64,000 bases of DNA from Natrinema sp. CBA1119 (GTDB taxonomy: Archaea; Halobacteriota; Halobacteria; Halobacteriales; Natrialbaceae), in the NCBI RefSeq assembly GCF_002572525.1, contig NZ_PDBS01000001.1, positions 2,418,001 to 2,482,000 on the forward strand, given 5' to 3'. How positions within the stretch are numbered: position 1 is the first letter of the stretch; every line of letters begins with the position of its first letter. The position numbers and the translations under genes were made by a program. Under the pieces are notes generated by a model. That model saw nothing but the letters and a program-made list of their open reading frames with translations, did no database searches and was not told where the DNA came from. Positions 8,144 through 18,105 of the stretch are shown here, piece by piece.

Positions 8144-8394
8144 GCTCGGCCATCGAACACCCGCTGGTCACGGAGAAGGCGATGAACGACATGGACTTCG
8201 AGAACAAGCTCCAGTTCGTCGTCAACCCGGACGCGACCAAGCCCGAGATTCGGGACGAGGTCGAAGAGCGCTTCGAGATCTCGGTCGAGAACGTCAACAC
8301 GCAGGTAACGATGAAGGGTAAAAAGAAAGCGATCGTCCGCCTCGCCGAGGAGGACGACGCACAGGAAGTTGCTTCGCGAATCGGGGTGTTCTGA
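8140..8394 (+). CDS. rpl23: Ribosomal protein uL23
   Basis: 84 residues, beginning at the HPLVTEKAM block that anchors the family. The beta hairpin NVNTQVTMKGKKKAIVRL follows. It sits at the polypeptide exit, where SRP and translocon dock. The start overlaps the rpl4 stop and rpl2 begins 2 nt later. Confidence 0.96.
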   Translation: MSSAIEHPLVTEKAMNDMDFENKLQFVVNPDATKPEIRDEVEERFEISVENVNTQVTMKGKKKAIVRLAEEDDAQEVASRIGVF

Positions 8395-8396
8395 GA

Positions 8397-9119
8397 ATGG
8401 GACGACGCATTCAAGGACAACGACGCGGTCGCGGGACCTCCACGTTCCGCGCCCCGTCGCACCGATACAAGGCGGACCTCGAGCACAAGAAAGAGGAAGA
8501 CGACGATATCGTCCGCGGGACGGTCGTCGACATCGAACACGACCCGGCCCGCTCCGCACCAATCGCGGCCGTCGAGTTCGACGATGGCGATCAGCGCCTC
8601 ATCCTCGCACCTGAAGGCATCACTGTTGGCGAGGAGCTCGCAGTCGGTGTCACGGCGGAGATCAAGCCCGGCAACACGCTCCCGCTCGCGGAGGTTCCCG
8701 AAGGAGTGCCGGTCTGTAACGTCGAATCGAACCCGGGCGACGGCGGTCGATTCGCCCGAGCCTCGGGGACCAATGCCGACCTGATCACCCACGACCGCAA
8801 CGCGGCGGTCGTCCAGCTTCCCAGCGGCGAGGTCAAGCGCCTCGATCCGCAGTGTCGCGCCACTATCGGCGTCGTCGCCGGCGGTGGCCGCACGGAGAAG
8901 CCGTTCGTCAAGGCCGGCAACAAGTATCACAAGATGAAGTCCCGGGGCACCAAGTGGCCCCGCGTCCGCGGTGTCGCGATGAACGCCGTCGACCACCCCT
9001 TCGGTGGCGGCGGCCGACAGCACCCCGGCAAACCCAAGTCCGTCTCGCGGGACGCCCCGCCGGGACGGAAGGTCGGTGACATCGCGTCCCGAAGCACCGG
9101 TCGAGGTGGCAAGAAATGA
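8397..9119 (+). CDS. rpl2: Ribosomal protein uL2
   Basis: 240 residues with the N-terminal [21 protein letters not shown] signature and the C-terminal [18 protein letters not shown] loop. That loop carries the conserved histidine near the peptidyl-transferase centre. The internal OB/SH3 domains are complete. The stop overlaps the rps19 ATG by 4 nt. Confidence 0.97.
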   Translation: MGRRIQGQRRGRGTSTFRAPSHRYKADLEHKKEEDDDIVRGTVVDIEHDPARSAPIAAVEFDDGDQRLILAPEGITVGEELAVGVTAEIKPGNTLPLAEVPEGVPVCNVESNPGDGGRFARASGTNADLITHDRNAAVVQLPSGEVKRLDPQCRATIGVVAGGGRTEKPFVKAGNKYHKMKSRGTKWPRVRGVAMNAVDHPFGGGGRQHPGKPKSVSRDAPPGRKVGDIASRSTGRGGKK

Positions 9120-9538
9120 GTCAGGAGTACCGAACCGGCCGCGAAGGTGAGTTTACCTACCGCGGTCACACGCTCGAGGAGCTGCAGTCGATGGAGCTCG
9201 ACGAGGTTGTGGAACTGTTACCCGCACGACAGCGGCGAAGTATCGAACGCGGCCTCTCCGTCGAGAAGGAGAAGCTCCGAGAGGAGGCCAGCGAGAAGGG
9301 CGAAGAAGAGACGGCGAACGACCCGATCCGAACGCACCTGCGGGATATGCCGATCCTGCCGGAGTTCGTCGGACTGACCTTCGAGGTCTACACCGGACAG
9401 TCGTTCGAGCGCGTTCGCGTCGAACCCGAAATGATCGGCCACTACCTCGGCGAGTTCCAGCTAACGCGAACCTCCGTCGAGCACGGTCAGGCCGGTATCG
9501 GCGCGACTCGATCGTCCAAGTTCGTCCCACTGAAGTGA
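9116..9538 (+). CDS. rps19: Ribosomal protein uS19
   Basis: 140 residues, an archaeal-length uS19 with an N-terminal helical extension ([22 protein letters not shown]). The core [19 protein letters not shown] and [14 protein letters not shown] contacts the 16S head. It is coupled to rpl2 through an ATGA overlap. Confidence 0.96.
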   Translation: MSQEYRTGREGEFTYRGHTLEELQSMELDEVVELLPARQRRSIERGLSVEKEKLREEASEKGEEETANDPIRTHLRDMPILPEFVGLTFEVYTGQSFERVRVEPEMIGHYLGEFQLTRTSVEHGQAGIGATRSSKFVPLK

Positions 9539-9545
9539 TCCACGC

Positions 9546-10022
9546 ATGGGAATCAATTACTCAGTCGACGCGGATCCCGACGCCACGGCGAAAGCCATGC
9601 TTCGGGAGCGTCATATGAGCAACAAGCACAGCAAGGAGGTCGCACGCCAACTCAAGGGCCAGACCGTCGGCGAGGCTCGGGCGTACCTTCAGGACGTAAT
9701 CGACAAGAAGCAGTCGGTGCCGTTCAAGTCCCACAATACCGGCGCGGGTCACCGCTCCGATATCGACGGCTGGGACGCCGGCAAGTACCCCGAGAAGGTC
9801 TCCAAGGAGTTCATCGATCTGCTCGAGAACGTCGAAGCAAATGCGGATCATCAGGGCTTCGACGGCGAGTCGATGGAGATCGTCCACGTCGCCGCCCACA
9901 AGGTCGGCGAGTCCGTGGGCCGCAAGCCCCGCGCGATGGGGCGTGCCTCGGCCTGGAATACGCCACAGGTCGACGTGGAGATCGTCGTCGAAGAAGTCGA
10001 AGACGAGGAGGACGATAGCTAA
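9546..10022 (+). CDS. rpl22: Ribosomal protein uL22
   Basis: 158 residues. It contains the helix [18 protein letters not shown] and the tunnel hairpin with [22 protein letters not shown]. The C-terminus is a run of Glu/Asp, typical for halophiles. The stop overlaps the rps3 start by one base (TAATG). Confidence 0.96.
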   Translation: MGINYSVDADPDATAKAMLRERHMSNKHSKEVARQLKGQTVGEARAYLQDVIDKKQSVPFKSHNTGAGHRSDIDGWDAGKYPEKVSKEFIDLLENVEANADHQGFDGESMEIVHVAAHKVGESVGRKPRAMGRASAWNTPQVDVEIVVEEVEDEEDDS

Positions 10023-11017
10023 TGGCTGACGAACACCAATTCATCGAAAACGGCCTGCAGCGGTCCCAGATAGACGAGTTCTTCCAAGAAGAGCTCGGCC
10101 GCGCGGGCTACGGTGGTATGGACGTCGCCAAGACGCCGATGGGAACCCAGATCGTCCTCAAGGCCGAGAAGCCCGGGATGGTCATCGGCAAAGGCGGCGA
10201 GAACATCCGGAAGGTCACGACGGCTCTCGAGGAGAAGTTCAACCTCGAGGACCCCCAGATCGACGTGCAGGAGGTCGACGAACCCGACCTCAACGCACGG
10301 ATCGTCGCGGACCGACTGGCCAACGCGCTCGAGCGTGGCTGGTACTTCCGGAAGGCCGGTCACACGACGATCGACCGGATCATGGACGCCGGCGCGCTCG
10401 GCGCGGAGATCGTCCTGTCGGGGAAGGTCACCGGCGCACGATCGCGCGTCGAGAAGTTCAACCGCGGTTACATCAAGCACAACGGCGAGCCCGCCGAGAC
10501 GGTCGTCGACCACGGCCAGGGCGTCGCGGTCATGAAACTCGGCACTATCGGCGTTGATGTCAAGATCATTCCGCCGGGAGCCGAGCTTCCCGACGACTTC
10601 CAGGTCAGCGAGGACATGGATCCGGAAGAGGTCGTTCCGGACGCCGTCGAAGTCAACGCGGAAGGCGGCGTCGAGGAACTCCTCGAGGGCGAACCCGAGG
10701 CGGCCGAGGCCGCCGAAGGCGATGCCGAAGCTGCTGCTGACGAAGCCGTCGAAACCGACGAAGCCGACCTCGACGAAGACGTCGTCGAGGAAGTCATCGA
10801 AGAAGAGGTCGAGGCTGACGCCGACGAGGAGTTCGACGAAGTCGAAGTCCCCGGCGATGAAGACGTCGACGAAGAGCTCGAGGAGCTCGAGGAAGACGTC
10901 GAAGCGGAAGCCGAAGAGCTCGTCGAAGAGATGGACGAGGAGTCGGAAAGCCCCTCGGACGATGCGGACGAAGCAGATACCGACGAAGCGGACCCAGACG
11001 AGGGAGGTGACGCCTGA
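10022..11017 (+). CDS. rps3: Ribosomal protein uS3 with long acidic tail
   Basis: 331 residues. The N-terminal KH domain carries the GKGG loop at 56-59, and the second alpha/beta domain runs to about residue 195. The remaining 130 or so residues are almost only Glu, Asp, Ala and Val, a low-complexity acidic tail well beyond the bacterial S3 length. Acidic C-termini are known in halophilic S3, but the DNA here is correspondingly repetitive (GAC/GAA/GTC). The stop overlaps the rpl29 ATG by one base. Confidence 0.97.
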   Translation: MADEHQFIENGLQRSQIDEFFQEELGRAGYGGMDVAKTPMGTQIVLKAEKPGMVIGKGGENIRKVTTALEEKFNLEDPQIDVQEVDEPDLNARIVADRLANALERGWYFRKAGHTTIDRIMDAGALGAEIVLSGKVTGARSRVEKFNRGYIKHNGEPAETVVDHGQGVAVMKLGTIGVDVKIIPPGAELPDDFQVSEDMDPEEVVPDAVEVNAEGGVEELLEGEPEAAEAAEGDAEAAADEAVETDEADLDEDVVEEVIEEEVEADADEEFDEVEVPGDEDVDEELEELEEDVEAEAEELVEEMDEESESPSDDADEADTDEADPDEGGDA

Positions 11018-11232
11018 TGGCGATCCTCCGCGTCGAAGAGATCCGCGACATGACTCCCGCCGAGCGGGAGGAAGAACTCGAGGAACTCGAGACGGAACTG
11101 CTGAACCAGAAGTCCGTTCTCGCCGCCGGTGGTGCCCCGGAGAATCCGGGTCGCATCGGCGAACTCGGTCGCACCGTCGCGCGGATCAAGACGATCCAGC
11201 GTGAGGAAGGCGACCTCGCAGACGAAGAATAA
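11017..11232 (+). CDS. rpl29: Ribosomal protein uL29
   Basis: 71 residues forming the two-helix L29 hairpin: [20 protein letters not shown], a turn at [11 protein letters not shown], and the second helix [12 protein letters not shown]. It sits by the tunnel exit next to L23. It is translationally coupled to rps3, and rnp1 follows 11 nt later. Confidence 0.95.
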   Translation: MAILRVEEIRDMTPAEREEELEELETELLNQKSVLAAGGAPENPGRIGELGRTVARIKTIQREEGDLADEE

Positions 11233-11243
11233 GAAACAACACA

Positions 11244-11657
11244 ATGGCACTGACACCCGAGACCCTGCCGCGACACGAACTCAACGGGCTCCCCGTGCGA
11301 GTCGTCGAGAGCGACGACTCCTCGCGGGTCGGCCTCGAGGGACGAGTCGTCATCGAGACGACCAAGACCCTCTCGATAGAAGTTCGCGCCGACGGCGAGT
11401 CCCGGGTCGTTATGGTGCCGAAGTCGGGCTCGACGTTCGAGTTTGCGATCACAGATGACGCCGCCGATCTCGCGAAGGGATCGGGGACTGCGTCCAAACT
11501 GGCCGACACTGAACCCGCCGAGGGATCCGAGGAACGATCCTCACCCGCTGCGGACTGCGCTGGCGAGGATGTAGCCTACGTTACGGTCGATGGATCGCGG
11601 TTGCTCTCACGGCCCGCCCGACGCACGGAAACGAATGGTGACTCACCATGGCAATAG
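11244..11657 (+). CDS. rnp1: RNase P protein component 1 (Rpp29/Pop4)
   Basis: This 137-residue Sm-like barrel subunit of archaeal RNase P helps mature tRNA 5' ends. The core LNGLPVRVVESDDSS...GLEGRVVIETTKTLSI...VVMVPKSGSTFEFAI is clear, as is the last strand YVTVDGSRLLSRPARR. Between them is a roughly 40-residue acidic insert (about residues 73-112) absent from shorter homologues. Its DNA contains an inverted repeat GGATC/GATCC near 11523-11542. It overlaps rps17 by 10 nt. Placement between L29 and S17 is conserved in archaea. Confidence 0.92.
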   Translation: MALTPETLPRHELNGLPVRVVESDDSSRVGLEGRVVIETTKTLSIEVRADGESRVVMVPKSGSTFEFAITDDAADLAKGSGTASKLADTEPAEGSEERSSPAADCAGEDVAYVTVDGSRLLSRPARRTETNGDSPWQ

Positions 11658-12085
11658 GACTAGACGTTGAAACCCCTCCGGAACCGAACAATCCGGAGGA
11701 ATACGACTACGAGAAGTGTCCGTTCTACGGCGACCTCTCCGTTCGAGGACAGATCCTCGAGGGAACGGTCGTCTCGACGGACATGGACAAGACCGTAGTC
11801 GTCGAGCGAGAGTACGATGTGGCGGTCCCGAAGTACGACCGACACATGAAACGACGCTCGCGCATCCCGGCACACGTACCGGGCGTGCTCGAGCCGCTCT
11901 CGGTCGGTGACACGGTCAAGATCGCAGAGACCCGACCACTGTCGAAGACGAAATCGCACGTGGTCGTCGAAGTAACCGCCGAAGCGACCGCGGAGGACCT
12001 CGCCGAACTCACGAGCCAGGCCGAGCCTGAGCCGGAGCTGTCGGACGAGGACTTCGCGACGGACGAAGACGAGGGTGACGAGTGA
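11648..12085 (+). CDS. rps17: Ribosomal protein uS17
   Basis: 145 residues. The OB fold has [22 protein letters not shown] and [18 protein letters not shown], and an acidic C-terminal tail follows. The ATG at 11648 lies inside the end of rnp1. The stop TGA shares its A with the rpl14 ATG. Confidence 0.95.
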   Translation: MAIGLDVETPPEPNNPEEYDYEKCPFYGDLSVRGQILEGTVVSTDMDKTVVVEREYDVAVPKYDRHMKRRSRIPAHVPGVLEPLSVGDTVKIAETRPLSKTKSHVVVEVTAEATAEDLAELTSQAEPEPELSDEDFATDEDEGDE

Positions 12086-12483
12086 TGGAGGCGATGAAAG
12101 CCGACGTCACGCAGGGCCTCAAGAAGGGATCCCTGATCACGTGTGCCGACAACACCGGCGCACGTGAGCTGAAGGTCATCAGCGTCGCGGGCTACCACGG
12201 CACCAAGAACCGCCAGCCGAAGGCGGGGATCGGTGACAAGGTGACCGTCTCGGTCACCAAGGGTACCCCGGAGATGCGCCGACAGGTCCTCGAGGCCGTC
12301 GTCGTTCGCCAGCGGAAGTCGATCCGCCGGCCGGACGGCACGCGGCTCAAGTTCGAGGACAACGCGGCGGTCATCATCGACGAGAACGAGGAGCCCCGCG
12401 GCACGGAGATCAAGGGCCCCATCGCCCGCGAAGTCGCGGAACGCTTCGGAGCAATCGCCAGCACGGCGACGATGATCGTATAG
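12085..12483 (+). CDS. rpl14: Ribosomal protein uL14
   Basis: 132 residues, starting [21 protein letters not shown] prefer the ATG at 12085 over the GTG one codon earlier because archaeal L14 begins exactly there and it forms a TGATG overlap with rps17. The core [15 protein letters not shown] and the basic loop [19 protein letters not shown] are typical. Confidence 0.96.
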   Translation: MEAMKADVTQGLKKGSLITCADNTGARELKVISVAGYHGTKNRQPKAGIGDKVTVSVTKGTPEMRRQVLEAVVVRQRKSIRRPDGTRLKFEDNAAVIIDENEEPRGTEIKGPIAREVAERFGAIASTATMIV

Positions 12484-12485
12484 AT

Positions 12486-12842
12486 ATGACCACGCAACCA
12501 CACAAACAGCGAACGCAGACGAGAAACGCGCCGCTGCACGAGCGAGGAAAGCAGCTGCACGCGACGCTGTCCGACGACCTCCGCGAGGAGTACGACACCC
12601 GTCGAACCCGCGTCAACGCGGGCGACACGGTCGAGGTCATGCGCGGCGACCACGCCGGCGAGGAAGGCGAGGTCATGCGCGCGATCCTCGAGGATGGGAC
12701 CATCCACGTCGAGGACGTGACAGTCGAGACGGCCGACGGCGAAGAAGTGCCGCGGCCGCTGGACCCGTCGAACGTCCGCATCACGGAGCTCGACCTCGAG
12801 GACGAGCGTCGCGAGGCGCGTCTCGAAGGTGATACCGAATGA
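12486..12842 (+). CDS. rpl24: Ribosomal protein uL24
   Basis: 118 residues with the archaeal N-terminus [20 protein letters not shown]. The KOW motif [21 protein letters not shown] is followed by an acidic end. It initiates early 50S assembly. Its stop overlaps the rps4e start by 4 nt. Confidence 0.96.
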   Translation: MTTQPHKQRTQTRNAPLHERGKQLHATLSDDLREEYDTRRTRVNAGDTVEVMRGDHAGEEGEVMRAILEDGTIHVEDVTVETADGEEVPRPLDPSNVRITELDLEDERREARLEGDTE

Positions 12843-13618
12843 CGAAACACCAGAAGCGACTGTCAGTTCCGAAGTCCTGGCCGGTCGAGCGAAAGACCGA
12901 GACCTTCACGGTAAAGGCCGGTGCCGGCCCACACGGCGAGGACGGCGTGCCGCTCGTCGTCCTCTTGCGGGACGTGCTCGGCTACGTGGACTCGCGCAAG
13001 GAAGCGCGCTACGCACTCTCGGAGGATTCGATCCTCATTAACGGGGTCGCGATCAACGACGAACAGCGCCCGATCGGCATGTTCGACATCGTCGCGTTCC
13101 CCGCTCTCGAGGAATACTACCGCGTCTTCCCCGACGAGGGCGGTCGGCTCGCGCTGACCGCAATCGACGAGGACGCAGCGGGGAGCCGCCTCGGCAAGAT
13201 CGAGGGCAAACAGCAGGTTCCCGGCGGCGACACGCAGTTGACGCTCCACGACGGAACGAACGTCCTCACCGATTCCGACGAGTACCGGCCGAAGGACTCG
13301 ATCGTCATCGACAACGACGACAAATCCGTCGTCGCGCACTTCCCATACGAGGAGGGCGCGCTCGTGACGGCCGTCCGTGGCAACCACGGCGGCAAAGTCG
13401 GCGAGATCGACGCGATCGACATCACGCCGGGCAGCGGGTCGAACAACGTTGGCGTCTCGATGGACGACGGCGGCTTCGAAACCGTCGAAGAGTACGTCGT
13501 CGTCATCGACAAGAACTTCACCGGTGACGAGGATAGCGCGGAACGAAGTTCCGCGAACAGTCAAGCGGCGGAGCCGCGAGACGACGACGAACCCGCAAAC
13601 ACAGGTGATGACGAATGA
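12839..13618 (+). CDS. rps4e: Ribosomal protein eS4
   Basis: 259 residues. The S4 RNA-binding domain ([27 protein letters not shown]) and the KOW domain ([15 protein letters not shown]) are intact. After residue 230 there is an extra Ser/Glu/Asp tail. Its DNA holds two back-to-back small palindromes, CGCGGAAC-GAA-GTTCCGCG (13537-13555) and GCGGC-GGA-GCCGC (13565-13577), which look inserted without breaking the frame. It overlaps rpl5 by 4 nt. Confidence 0.95.
   Translation: MTKHQKRLSVPKSWPVERKTETFTVKAGAGPHGEDGVPLVVLLRDVLGYVDSRKEARYALSEDSILINGVAINDEQRPIGMFDIVAFPALEEYYRVFPDEGGRLALTAIDEDAAGSRLGKIEGKQQVPGGDTQLTLHDGTNVLTDSDEYRPKDSIVIDNDDKSVVAHFPYEEGALVTAVRGNHGGKVGEIDAIDITPGSGSNNVGVSMDDGGFETVEEYVVVIDKNFTGDEDSAERSSANSQAAEPRDDDEPANTGDDE
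13537..13577. repeat. Two palindromes inside the 3' end of rps4e
   Basis: A perfect 8-bp stem with GAA loop (13537-13555) is followed after 9 bases by a 5-bp stem with GGA loop (13565-13577). Both lie in the non-conserved tail of eS4, so the sequence adds residues rather than disrupting the fold. Confidence 0.6.
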
Positions 13619-14154
13619 GCGAAGCCGACAACGCTGACTTCCACGAAATGCGCGAGCCCCGCGTCGAGAAAGTCGTCGTCCACATGGGCGTCGGCCAGGG
13701 CGGTCGCGAACTCGGCAAGGCCGAGGACATTATCGAGGAGGTCACGAGTCAGGAGAGCGTCCGTACGCAGGCAAAACGGACCGAACCCGACTTCGGCATC
13801 CGTCAGGGCGATCCGATCGGCACGAAGGTCACCCTTCGCGATCAGGACGCACGCGAGTTCCTCGAGACGGCGCTTCCCCTGGCGAACATCTCGTCGTCGC
13901 AGTTCGACGATACGGGGAACTTCAGCTTCGGTGTTGCAGAACACACCGACTTCCCCAGCCAGGAGTACGACCCGAACGTCGGGATCTACGGGCTGGACGT
14001 CACCGTCAACCTGGTGCGTCCGGGCTACCGCATCGCCAAGCGCGATAAGGCCACCCGATCGATCCCCTCGAGCCACCGACTGACCCCCGAGGACGCTATT
14101 TCGTTCCTCGAGGCGAACTTCGACGTGACCGTAGAGGGCACAGACGATGAGTGA
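13615..14154 (+). CDS. rpl5: Ribosomal protein uL5
   Basis: 179 residues binding 5S rRNA in the central protuberance. Family blocks [31 protein letters not shown] and [19 protein letters not shown] are present. The ATG overlaps the rps4e stop. The gene ends 8 nt inside rps14. Confidence 0.96.
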   Translation: MSEADNADFHEMREPRVEKVVVHMGVGQGGRELGKAEDIIEEVTSQESVRTQAKRTEPDFGIRQGDPIGTKVTLRDQDAREFLETALPLANISSSQFDDTGNFSFGVAEHTDFPSQEYDPNVGIYGLDVTVNLVRPGYRIAKRDKATRSIPSSHRLTPEDAISFLEANFDVTVEGTDDE

Positions 14155-14329
14155 AAGCGAAACAGAAAACGACCGCACGGGCGAGCACGCAGCAAAGCGG
14201 ACGGGACAGATCGAGTCCTGTCAGCGCTGTGGCCGCGAGCAGGGACTTGTCGGGAAGTACGACATCAACCTCTGCCGGCAGTGCTTCCGCGAGATCGCCC
14301 GCGACATGGGATTCAGGAAGTATCGATAA
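14147..14329 (+). CDS. rps14: Ribosomal protein uS14, zinc-binding type
   Basis: 60 residues. It keeps the four-cysteine zinc site CQRCG...CRQCFRE (residues about 25-28 and 43-46), so it is the C+ form. The basic C-terminus GFRKYR is standard. It overlaps rpl5 by 8 nt, with rps8 one base downstream. Confidence 0.95.
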   Translation: MSESETENDRTGEHAAKRTGQIESCQRCGREQGLVGKYDINLCRQCFREIARDMGFRKYR

Positions 14330-14330
14330 C

Positions 14331-14723
14331 ATGACCGGAAACGATCCACTCAGTAACGCGCTCTCGGGACTCGATAACGCCGAGAGTGTGGGTCATCTCA
14401 CCCACGAGGTAACGCCCGCCTCGAACGAAATCGGCAGCGTGCTCGAGGTCTTCTATGACCGCGGGTACATCGACGGCTTCGAGTACGTCGACGACGGTAA
14501 AGCCGGTCAGTTCGAGGTCGAATTGAAAGGAGCGATCAACCAGTGCGGCCCCATCAAGCCCCGCTACGCCGTCGGCTCCGAGGACTTCGAGAAGTGGGAG
14601 AAGCGCTATCTCCCCGCTCGAGACTTCGGTGCGCTCGTCGTCACGACGAGCAGCGGCATCATGAGCCACTACGAGGCTCGCGAGCAGGGTATTGGGGGCC
14701 AGGTTATCGCATACGTCTACTGA
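14331..14723 (+). CDS. rps8: Ribosomal protein uS8
   Basis: 130 residues from [20 protein letters not shown] to the conserved end [21 protein letters not shown] plus GGQVIAYVY. The ATG at 14331 follows the rps14 stop by one base. An upstream in-frame extension overlaps rps14 and is rejected. Confidence 0.96.
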   Translation: MTGNDPLSNALSGLDNAESVGHLTHEVTPASNEIGSVLEVFYDRGYIDGFEYVDDGKAGQFEVELKGAINQCGPIKPRYAVGSEDFEKWEKRYLPARDFGALVVTTSSGIMSHYEAREQGIGGQVIAYVY

Positions 14724-14725
14724 CC

Positions 14726-15259
14726 ATGCGAGTAGAACTGGAAACCCCCGAGAACGTAACCGTCGAGGTCGATCGGTTCGACGTGACCGTCGAAGGGCCG
14801 GAAGGCAGCGTGACGCGCCGCCTCTGGTACCCCGACGTGACCGTCGAAACCGACGACGATCAGGTGGTCATCGAAAGCGGTGCCGAGGACGCGAAGACGA
14901 ATTCGACCGTCGGCACCTTCGAGAGCCACATCCGAAACGCATTCCACGGCGTGACCGAGGGCTGGGAGTACGAGATGGAAGTCTTCTACTCTCACTTCCC
15001 GATGCAGGTCCGCGTGGAAGGCGAGGAGGTCGTCATCGAGAACTTCCTCGGCGAAAAGGCACCGCGACGAACGACTATCCACGGTGAGACCGACGTCGCC
15101 GTCGACGAGGAGCAACTCGTCCTGTCCGGCCCCGACAAGGAGGATGTCGGACAGACGGCGGCCGATATCGAGCAGCTGACGAAGGTCACCGGCAAGGACA
15201 CCCGCGTTTTCCAGGACGGGGTCTACATCACCACCAAACCCGCCAAAGGAGGCGTCTAA
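14726..15259 (+). CDS. rpl6: Ribosomal protein uL6
   Basis: 177 residues in two repeated alpha/beta halves, starting MRVELETPENVTVEVDRFDVTVEGPEGS, with GTFESHIRNAFHGVTEGWEY in the first half and IEQLTKVTGKDTRVFQDGVYIT in the second. It sits near the sarcin-ricin loop. The ATG at 14726 is 2 nt after rps8. Confidence 0.95.
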   Translation: MRVELETPENVTVEVDRFDVTVEGPEGSVTRRLWYPDVTVETDDDQVVIESGAEDAKTNSTVGTFESHIRNAFHGVTEGWEYEMEVFYSHFPMQVRVEGEEVVIENFLGEKAPRRTTIHGETDVAVDEEQLVLSGPDKEDVGQTAADIEQLTKVTGKDTRVFQDGVYITTKPAKGGV

Positions 15260-15262
15260 AAG

Positions 15263-16000
15263 ATGGCAGACGATCAATCGAACGACGAGCAAGCCTCGGA
15301 CGACGCCCGAACACTCGAGGACATCAGCGGCGTCGGCGCGAGCAAAGCGGACGCGCTGCGCGATGCCGGTTTCGAGTCCATCGAGGACGTCAAGGAAGCC
15401 GACCAGGACGACCTGGCCGATGCCGACGGCGTCGGGAACGCGCTCGCAGCCCGTATCAAGGCCGATGTCGGCGACCTCGAGGTCACCGACGAGACCGAAG
15501 CCGAGATCGAGGACGAGAGTGCAGAGGAAGAAGCGCTCGACGAAGACGTCGAGACGGAACTGCAGCCCCGCGGGCTGACCGAGAAGACGCCCGAACTCTC
15601 CGAGAACGAGGAGCGACTCCTCAACCGCCGACGGAGCGAGGGGAAACCGCAGTTCAAGCGACAGGACTACCACAAGAAAAAGCGGACGCCGGAATCCTGG
15701 CGACGACCCCGCGGCCAGCTGTCCAAGCAGCGCCGCGGCGTCAAGGGCAAGGGCCCGAAAGTCGAGGCCGGTTTCCGCACGCCGAAAGCCGTCCGGGGGA
15801 AACACCCCAGCGGCTTCGAGGAAGTCTACGTCGAGAATCTCGGCGACCTCGAGGGCGTCGACGGCGACAGCGAGGCGGTCCGGATCGCCTCCGCGGTCGG
15901 CGCGCGCAAGCGCGAGCGGATCGAAGAGGAAGCCGAAGACCAGGGCGTTCGCGTCCTGAACCCGACCTACGAGGAAGTCGAGGTGGAATCAGATGACTGA
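15263..16000 (+). CDS. rpl32e: Ribosomal protein eL32 with helix-hairpin-helix N-terminal domain
   Basis: 245 residues. Only the last 140 or so form the eL32 core ([21 protein letters not shown]...[19 protein letters not shown]). The first 75 residues are a helix-hairpin-helix pair ([40 protein letters not shown]), and an acidic linker of about 30 residues follows. The same extension is known from other haloarchaeal L32e proteins. It overlaps rpl19e by 8 nt. Confidence 0.95.
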   Translation: MADDQSNDEQASDDARTLEDISGVGASKADALRDAGFESIEDVKEADQDDLADADGVGNALAARIKADVGDLEVTDETEAEIEDESAEEEALDEDVETELQPRGLTEKTPELSENEERLLNRRRSEGKPQFKRQDYHKKKRTPESWRRPRGQLSKQRRGVKGKGPKVEAGFRTPKAVRGKHPSGFEEVYVENLGDLEGVDGDSEAVRIASAVGARKRERIEEEAEDQGVRVLNPTYEEVEVESDD

Positions 16001-16442
16001 TCTGAGCGCACAGAAGCGACTGGCGGCCGACGTCATGGACGTCGGCAAGAACCGCGTCTGGTTCGACCCGGACGCACAGGGAGACATCGCCGAAGCGATC
16101 ACTCGTGACGAGATCCGCGAACTCGTTGACGAGGGTCGCATTCAGGCCGACGAACCCTCCGGCAACTCACGCGGCCGCGCTCGAGAGCGCAACGCGAAAC
16201 GCGCCTACGGCCACCAGAACGGTCAGGGTAAGCGTCGCGGCAAGAAGGGCGCACGCCAGAACGAGAAAGAAGAATGGCAGAAGAAGATCCGTGCACAGCG
16301 CCGGAAGCTACGCGACCTCCGCGACAAGGGCGAACTGACGCCCACGCAGTACCGCACGCTCTACAAGAAAGCGGGCGGCGGGGAGTTCCGTAGCGTCCAG
16401 TACCTGTTGAACTACATCGACGACAACTACGGTAACCAATAA
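15993..16442 (+). CDS. rpl19e: Ribosomal protein eL19
   Basis: 149 residues, all-helical and very basic for a halophile. [26 protein letters not shown] starts the globular part and the long helix [27 protein letters not shown] is typical. It is archaeal/eukaryotic specific. The stop overlaps the rpl18 ATG by one base. Confidence 0.96.
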   Translation: MTDLSAQKRLAADVMDVGKNRVWFDPDAQGDIAEAITRDEIRELVDEGRIQADEPSGNSRGRARERNAKRAYGHQNGQGKRRGKKGARQNEKEEWQKKIRAQRRKLRDLRDKGELTPTQYRTLYKKAGGGEFRSVQYLLNYIDDNYGNQ

Positions 16443-16990
16443 TGGCGACAGGACCACGATATAAAGTGCCGATGCGGCGTCGCCGTGAGGTCCGGACGGA
16501 CTACCACCAGAGGTTGCGCCTGCTGAAATCGGGAAAGCCCCGCCTCGTTGCTCGCAAGAGTAACAAGCATACTACGGCGCAGCTGATCACTCCCGGACCT
16601 CAGGGAGACGAGACGCTTGCAAGCGCGCACTCGAGCGATCTGGCGGAGTACGGCTGGGACGCCCCCACGAGTAACATTTCCGCGGCGTATCTGACCGGCC
16701 TCCTGGCCGGCAAACGAGCCGTCGACGCCGGTCTCGAGGAGGCAGTCCTCGACATCGGCCTCAACACGGCCACGCCCGGCAACAAGGTGTTCGCGGTACA
16801 GGAGGGCGCGATCGACGCCGGCCTCGAGATCCCGCACAACGATAGCGTACTCGCTGACTGGTCGCGTACGCGCGGCGAGCACATCGCCGACTACGCCGAA
16901 CAGCTCGACGAGCCGCTGTACAGCGGCGAGTTCGACGCAACGGATCTCCCCGAACACTTCGACGAGGTACGAGAGGCGATTCTCGAATGA
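16442..16990 (+). CDS. rpl18: Ribosomal protein uL18
   Basis: 182 residues, the long archaeal form. [37 protein letters not shown] is the 5S-binding N-terminus, and [26 protein letters not shown] belongs to the core. Its stop overlaps rps5 (ATGA). Confidence 0.96.
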   Translation: MATGPRYKVPMRRRREVRTDYHQRLRLLKSGKPRLVARKSNKHTTAQLITPGPQGDETLASAHSSDLAEYGWDAPTSNISAAYLTGLLAGKRAVDAGLEEAVLDIGLNTATPGNKVFAVQEGAIDAGLEIPHNDSVLADWSRTRGEHIADYAEQLDEPLYSGEFDATDLPEHFDEVREAILE

Positions 16991-17640
16991 GTAACTACAA
17001 CGATAGCGGATGGGAACCCGTCACCCGTCTCGGCCGGAAGGTCCAGGAGGGCGAAATCGAGGACATGGAGACCGCCCTCAACTCGGGCCTCCCGCTAAAG
17101 GAACCCGAAATTATCGACCAGCTCCTCCCCGGACTGGAAGACGAAGTACTGGACATCAACATGGTCCAGCGGATGACTGACTCCGGACGACGCGTGAAGT
17201 TCCGCTGCGTCGTCGCCGTCGGCGACCGCAACGGGTTCGTCGGCTACGCCGAGGGTCGAGACGACCAGGTCGGCTCTGCCATCCAGAAGGCGATCGGTAT
17301 CGCGAAGCTGAACATGATCCAGGTGCCCCGCGGTTCGGGTTCCTGGGAGGACCGCTCGGATCGGCCCCACTCGCTGACGCGGAAGACGACCGGCAAGGCC
17401 GGCTCCGTCGAAGTCGAGGTCATTCCGGCCCCCGAAGGGCTCGGACTGGCCGCCAGCGACACCGTCCGTCACGTCCTCGAGCTGGCCGGCATCGAGAACG
17501 CCTGGACCAAGAGCCACGGCAACACTCGAACGACGGTCAACCTCGCGAAAGCGACGTACAACGCGCTCGAGAACGCCTCCCAGTCGCGACAGCCGCGACA
17601 GCGAGGCGGCCGGGACGAAGCTGAGGTGGCTGACCAATGA
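16987..17640 (+). CDS. rps5: Ribosomal protein uS5
   Basis: 217 residues. The double-stranded-RNA-like domain holds [23 protein letters not shown], and the C-terminal domain holds [35 protein letters not shown]. It is involved in decoding fidelity. It is coupled on both sides by 4-nt overlaps with rpl18 and rpl30. Confidence 0.96.
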   Translation: MSNYNDSGWEPVTRLGRKVQEGEIEDMETALNSGLPLKEPEIIDQLLPGLEDEVLDINMVQRMTDSGRRVKFRCVVAVGDRNGFVGYAEGRDDQVGSAIQKAIGIAKLNMIQVPRGSGSWEDRSDRPHSLTRKTTGKAGSVEVEVIPAPEGLGLAASDTVRHVLELAGIENAWTKSHGNTRTTVNLAKATYNALENASQSRQPRQRGGRDEAEVADQ

Positions 17641-18103
17641 AAGCGATCATCCAGATCCGTGGCGAAGTGAATCGACAGGACGACGTCCAGGACACCCTGT
17701 CGATGCTCAACATCCACAACGTCAACCACTGCACGCTCGTCCCCGAAACCGACCCGTACGAGGGGATGATTGCCAAGGTCAACGACTACGTCGCCGTCGG
17801 CAAGCCCGACGCGGACGTGATCGAGACCCTGCTCGCGAAGCGAGCGGAGCCCCTCGAGGGCAAGCAGGCGGACGTCGACGAGGAGTGGCTGGCCGACAAC
17901 ACTGAGTACGATACCTTCGGTGAACTGGCCGACGCGCTGCTCGACGAGGAGACGACACTTCGTGACGAGGGACTGTCACCGACGCTTCGACTCCACCCGC
18001 CGCGGGGGGTCACGATGGTATCAAAAAGCCGACCGTCGAGGGCGGCCAACTCGGAAAGCATACAACAGGGGAGATTAACGACCTCCTAGAATCGATGCGA
18101 TAA
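17637..18103 (+). pseudogene. rpl30: Ribosomal protein uL30, 1-nt frameshift in a G run
   Basis: The first 124 codons give a normal archaeal uL30 ([20 protein letters not shown]...DEGLSPTLRLHPPRG). At 18004-18009 there are six G where seven would be needed. As written, the frame then reads VTMVSKSRPS and stops at 18089. Adding one G restores the conserved tail (GGHDGIKKPTVEGG, then GKHTTGEINDLLESMR) ending at TAA 18101-18103, 2 nt before rpl15. The corrected length is 155 residues. Because the tail is perfectly preserved, this is probably a sequencing error, a very recent mutation or slippage on the G run; an inactive gene is unlikely in this operon. Confidence 0.93.
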
Positions 18104-18105
18104 CC

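Noticed and set aside
10680-11010. Low-complexity GAC/GAA stretch in rps3 as a satellite repeat
   Set aside because: It stays in frame and encodes the acidic S3 tail known from halophiles.
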